A DNA stretch of 16,332 nucleotides from Cyanobacteria bacterium UBA8803 (GTDB lineage: Bacteria > Cyanobacteriota > Cyanobacteriia > Cyanobacteriales > Coleofasciculaceae): contig DNXU01000194.1 of NCBI GenBank assembly GCA_003505715.1, forward strand, positions 5,924 to 22,255, read 5' to 3'. The translations under genes were made by a program, and so were the position numbers. A model generated the notes under the pieces. The model searched no databases and had not been told where the DNA came from. It saw only the letters and a list, made by a program, of their open reading frames with translations. Numbering within the stretch: position 1 is the first letter of the stretch; each line of letters opens with the position of its first letter. This document shows positions 13,938 through 16,332 of the stretch, piece after piece.

Positions 13938-15092
13938 ATGAAGTTTGGAAAAACCCTAGATAGCCAGTGGCCTACTCGCGAACAAAAATTGCTATTGCGA
14001 GCCGCTCTTTTACAGGGAGAAGCTGCCCTTGAGGCATGGCAGCACTGGCAAGAAGCAGTCGATATTGAAGACCACGATGCTGAATCCTATCATTTATTTC
14101 CTTTAGTTTATCGGAATTTATCGGCTCATGAGGTGGCCGATTCCGTGATGGTAAGGCTGAAGGGAGTCTACCGACGCCAGTGGTGTGAAAACCAACTCCT
14201 CTTTTCTAAATTTGCGCCTATTTTCCAATCCTTACAGAATGCGGGCATTAAAACCTTGCTGCTTAATGATGCAGCTTTGGCCGCTTATTACCCAGATAAT
14301 GGCTGTCGGTATCTGCCTCATCTTGACATCCTCGTTCCGACTACAGATGCTCGATTAGCTATAAATTTTTTAGAAACAATGGGCTTTACTCCCAACGCGG
14401 CTCTTTCCGATCAGCTCCTATCTGTGTATCAGGGTCTGGGATTTAAGGATCGAGCCAAACAACCGCTTAATCTATACTGGCATCTATTCTCAACTTGTTT
14501 TCAAGACCGGGCTGACGATGAGTTTTGGCAAGCTGCGGTCTCAACTCAACTGGGTGAAGTATCCACCTATATATTAAATCCAACTGACCAGTTATTGTCG
14601 TTATGCGTACAGGTCTATTCGTGGAATAAAGTTTCGCCCATACTTTGGCTCACGGATGCCATGATGATCCTCAACTCTTGCGGAGGTGAAATTGATTGGG
14701 AGCGGCTAATTGACCGAGCGCAAAAGTATCAATTAATTTTACCGTTAAGCACAATGCTCTGCCAATTGCAGGAAATCCTCAATCCTCCCATCCCATCCTC
14801 TACTTTGGCAAAGATCCAAACAATTAAAGTTTCACTATTTGAGCAACTTGAGTATCAAGTGAAAACAAGTAAGGCCATACCTGTAATAGGAGCATTACTA
14901 GTTAGATATTTCCAATACTTAAGGTCAGTCAACACAGCTAATGTACCTTTCAAGTTCTTAGGATTTGCCAAATATTTACAATATGTCTGGGAATTGGAAC
15001 ACCTAGGACAGGTTCCCGCTCAAGCCGCTATGCGAGTCATGAGCAGGATGCGCCGTGAACTCTTAAGAGCGTTTTCAACGAATAAAGGGTAA
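13938..15092 (+). CDS. NTP_transf_5 (PF14907)-like protein, catalytic motif degraded
   Basis: A 384-residue protein with the length and layout of PF14907 nucleotidyltransferases. A helical N-terminal region is followed by IKTLLLNDAALAAYYPDNGC (104-123) and RYLPHLDILVP (124-134), then NLYWHLF (the family's LHWH-like block) and a helical C-terminal half. Aligned with the divergent gene, the Lys-Gly pair is Asn110-Asp111, and the first Asp of D-x-D is His128 (HLD), leaving only Asp130. If those residues are needed for metal and nucleotide binding, this protein is probably not an active transferase and may be a regulatory or binding partner of its neighbour. The ATG at 13938 has a GAAG-like site about 8 bp upstream. 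It converges on the glycerate kinase gene with 14 bp between stops and no visible hairpin. Confidence 0.8.
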   Translation: MKFGKTLDSQWPTREQKLLLRAALLQGEAALEAWQHWQEAVDIEDHDAESYHLFPLVYRNLSAHEVADSVMVRLKGVYRRQWCENQLLFSKFAPIFQSLQNAGIKTLLLNDAALAAYYPDNGCRYLPHLDILVPTTDARLAINFLETMGFTPNAALSDQLLSVYQGLGFKDRAKQPLNLYWHLFSTCFQDRADDEFWQAAVSTQLGEVSTYILNPTDQLLSLCVQVYSWNKVSPILWLTDAMMILNSCGGEIDWERLIDRAQKYQLILPLSTMLCQLQEILNPPIPSSTLAKIQTIKVSLFEQLEYQVKTSKAIPVIGALLVRYFQYLRSVNTANVPFKFLGFAKYLQYVWELEHLGQVPAQAAMRVMSRMRRELLRAFSTNKG

Positions 15093-15106
15093 TAACCTAA
15101 TCGGTA

Positions 15107-16237
15107 TTATATCGGTCGGTAAACCTCGCCAATAGTGCGATCGCAATTAATTTCAATCACCAAATCCACCAAGTCAGCATCTCTAATTAAAGGGGTAATA
15201 AATAGCTCTGGATGAAGTGACTTCCAAAAATACTTGACAAAATCCTCAACTTGCGCTCCATTCATCCCCGATTTACCCGTAGCCATCATTTCCTCCTCGG
15301 CCTGACGCCGCCACTGTAGACTGAGGCGGTAGTCAGTGGGGTAAAGTACCATCAATCGGTCTAAGCGTTCCCACAAAGGTAAATATTCCTCAAGCCGCTC
15401 ATTCATATCTCTGGCAAAGGCGCGATCACCATCCGTATCAATCGGTGCTGGTGTGGGAGCATCAAACGTAGCAGGGTCAATAGGCTGCACCCCCACAAAC
15501 CACCCTTCAAACAACACAATATCTATCCCTTCTACAATTTCTGGCTCGGTGCGATCGCCAGCACCTCCCCAAGCCGACTTATCAAAGCGAGGCACTAAAA
15601 CTGGGTTGTGCCAGAGGGGAGACCGCAGTTGGCCTAATACCTGCAAACCTAGCTCAACATCATGAGTACCAGGTGGCCCGCGCCAGATTAGGCGAGGATC
15701 TTGCTTTTGCAGGGACTGCCGTTCTGCATAAGTCTTGTACAGGTCATCCAGAGACAGGCTGAAGGTACGGTAGCCTAACTGAGCCAGAATCAAACTTAAG
15801 ACTGCTCCCAGAGTCGTTTTCCCAGTTCCCTGTCCTCCTAATATCCCCTGGATCAGAGGATGTCCCAGCTGTTGCCGCCATGCAGCCAACTGCATGGCGA
15901 GGGGTAGCCAGAGGTTCCACAAAGATAAGAGGATTTGGGATTGAAAAGAAGATAAGCGAGTAATAGGATTAATTGCTTCTGCTCTCTCCCATTCACTCTG
16001 TCCCCTACTCTGACAAAAAGATGGGAGTAAGAGGATATTACGGTAGGTAGATTGGAAAAGATGCGATCGCGCCGCGATCATCTCCTCTACATTAGTTGGA
16101 GTAATGCCAAATGCCTTGGCCTGTCGAGGCGATGCCAGTGCTACAGCCGCTAGCCGTTCCCATGCCAATTCATTAGGTGCCTCTCCTGCCACCCAATTGT
16201 TCAGGATTTGGCCAAGGGATAGGTCATTCTGAGTCAT
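15107..16237 (-). CDS. glyK: D-glycerate 3-kinase (plant/cyanobacterial type)
   Basis: A 376-residue P-loop kinase of the plant-type glycerate kinase family, which phosphorylates D-glycerate to 3-phosphoglycerate in the last step of photorespiratory recycling; cytosolic. Motifs: the Walker A GGQGTGKTT at 134-142, SLSLDDLYKTY with the conserved DD at 164-165, RGPPGTHD, VPRFDKSAWGGAGDR and IVLFEGWFVGV. The ATG at 16237 gives the N-terminus MTQNDLSLGQIL. Extending to a TTG at 16321 would add 28 residues encoded by a heptamer tandem repeat and is unlikely. The HIP1 sites inside the gene and its metabolic role mark it as core chromosome, and thus a likely right boundary of the accessory block. The gene symbol is given by family; cyanobacterial loci carry various names. 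Confidence 0.92.
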   Translation of the reverse strand: MTQNDLSLGQILNNWVAGEAPNELAWERLAAVALASPRQAKAFGITPTNVEEMIAARSHLFQSTYRNILLLPSFCQSRGQSEWERAEAINPITRLSSFQSQILLSLWNLWLPLAMQLAAWRQQLGHPLIQGILGGQGTGKTTLGAVLSLILAQLGYRTFSLSLDDLYKTYAERQSLQKQDPRLIWRGPPGTHDVELGLQVLGQLRSPLWHNPVLVPRFDKSAWGGAGDRTEPEIVEGIDIVLFEGWFVGVQPIDPATFDAPTPAPIDTDGDRAFARDMNERLEEYLPLWERLDRLMVLYPTDYRLSLQWRRQAEEEMMATGKSGMNGAQVEDFVKYFWKSLHPELFITPLIRDADLVDLVIEINCDRTIGEVYRPI

Positions 16238-16302
16238 AAATGGCAGCGACTTTGTGGCAACGGATTTGACAGGAGGATGTAACGGACATAACAGATTTAG
16301 TA

Positions 16303-16330
16303 AACAACCAACAACCAACAACCAACCACC
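16303..16330. repeat. Heptamer tandem repeat AACAACC x4
   Basis: Three perfect AACAACC units (16303-16309, 16310-16316, 16317-16323) are followed by AACCACC (16324-16330). They lie upstream of the glycerate kinase gene and may continue beyond the window. This fits the short tandemly repeated heptanucleotides known from filamentous cyanobacteria. Confidence 0.75.
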
Positions 16331-16332
16331 AA

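Noticed and set aside
16238..16321. Longer start for glycerate kinase at TTG 16321
   Set aside because: The extension is encoded mainly by the AACAACC heptamer array and adjoining sequence. The ATG at 16237 gives the expected N-terminus.
1..16332. CRISPR array, tRNA/rRNA genes, integrase or transposase
   Set aside because: No regularly spaced repeats, no cloverleaf-like sequence and no recombinase motifs were seen on either strand.

Overview
The window is chromosomal DNA of a cyanobacterium, probably filamentous. The octamer GCGATCGC (HIP1) occurs about 14 times in 16.3 kb. There is a plant-type D-glycerate 3-kinase of the photorespiratory kind, small palindromic dispersed repeats, and heptameric tandem repeats.

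Layout. (1) 1-3024 is a patchwork: a minus-strand NTP_transf_6 (DUF925) nucleotidyltransferase-like gene, a repeat-bearing gap, a DUF5131/Gp37-Gp68 three-cysteine gene that is AT-rich and has no HIP1 site, an eroded gene fragment resembling the N-terminus of a lysine 2,3-aminomutase-like radical SAM protein, and a short-chain dehydrogenase/reductase (SDR). (2) 3336-5137 holds a PqqD-family protein with an unusual conserved-looking C-terminal tail, then an HPr-kinase-like P-loop protein. (3) 5233-10326 is a tightly packed glycosyltransferase operon: two single-domain GT2 enzymes, a 730-residue TPR-GT-GT2 fusion and a TPR-GT4 fusion, followed at 10419 by another GT4. (4) 11622-12548 is an SMP-30/gluconolactonase-like protein, ended by a heptamer array and followed by a strong palindrome. 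(5) 12613-15092 holds two divergently transcribed NTP_transf_5 (PF14907) proteins, one of which has lost its motif residues. (6) 15107-16237 is glycerate kinase.

How the genes may work together. A PqqD-like protein, an HprK-like kinase and a PF14907 nucleotidyltransferase form the trio known from HPr-rel-A systems and from kinase/nucleotidyltransferase-tailored lasso peptide loci. Here the trio is wrapped around five glycosyltransferase genes. No precursor peptide, asparagine-synthetase-like cyclase, B2 protease or exporter is visible. The best reading is therefore a RiPP-like or glycoconjugate modification locus whose substrate is not in the window, or is the PqqD tail itself; this is inference.

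The most unusual structural find is at 11535-11620. A DNA footprint there joins the 5' flank and start of an SDR gene directly to the 3' flank of an SDR gene, matching the two flanks of the intact SDR at 2128-3024 but without the body of the gene. It looks like the deletion scar of a second SDR copy, just upstream of the SMP-30 gene. The intact SDR and the scar bracket the whole PqqD/HprK/glycosyltransferase block.
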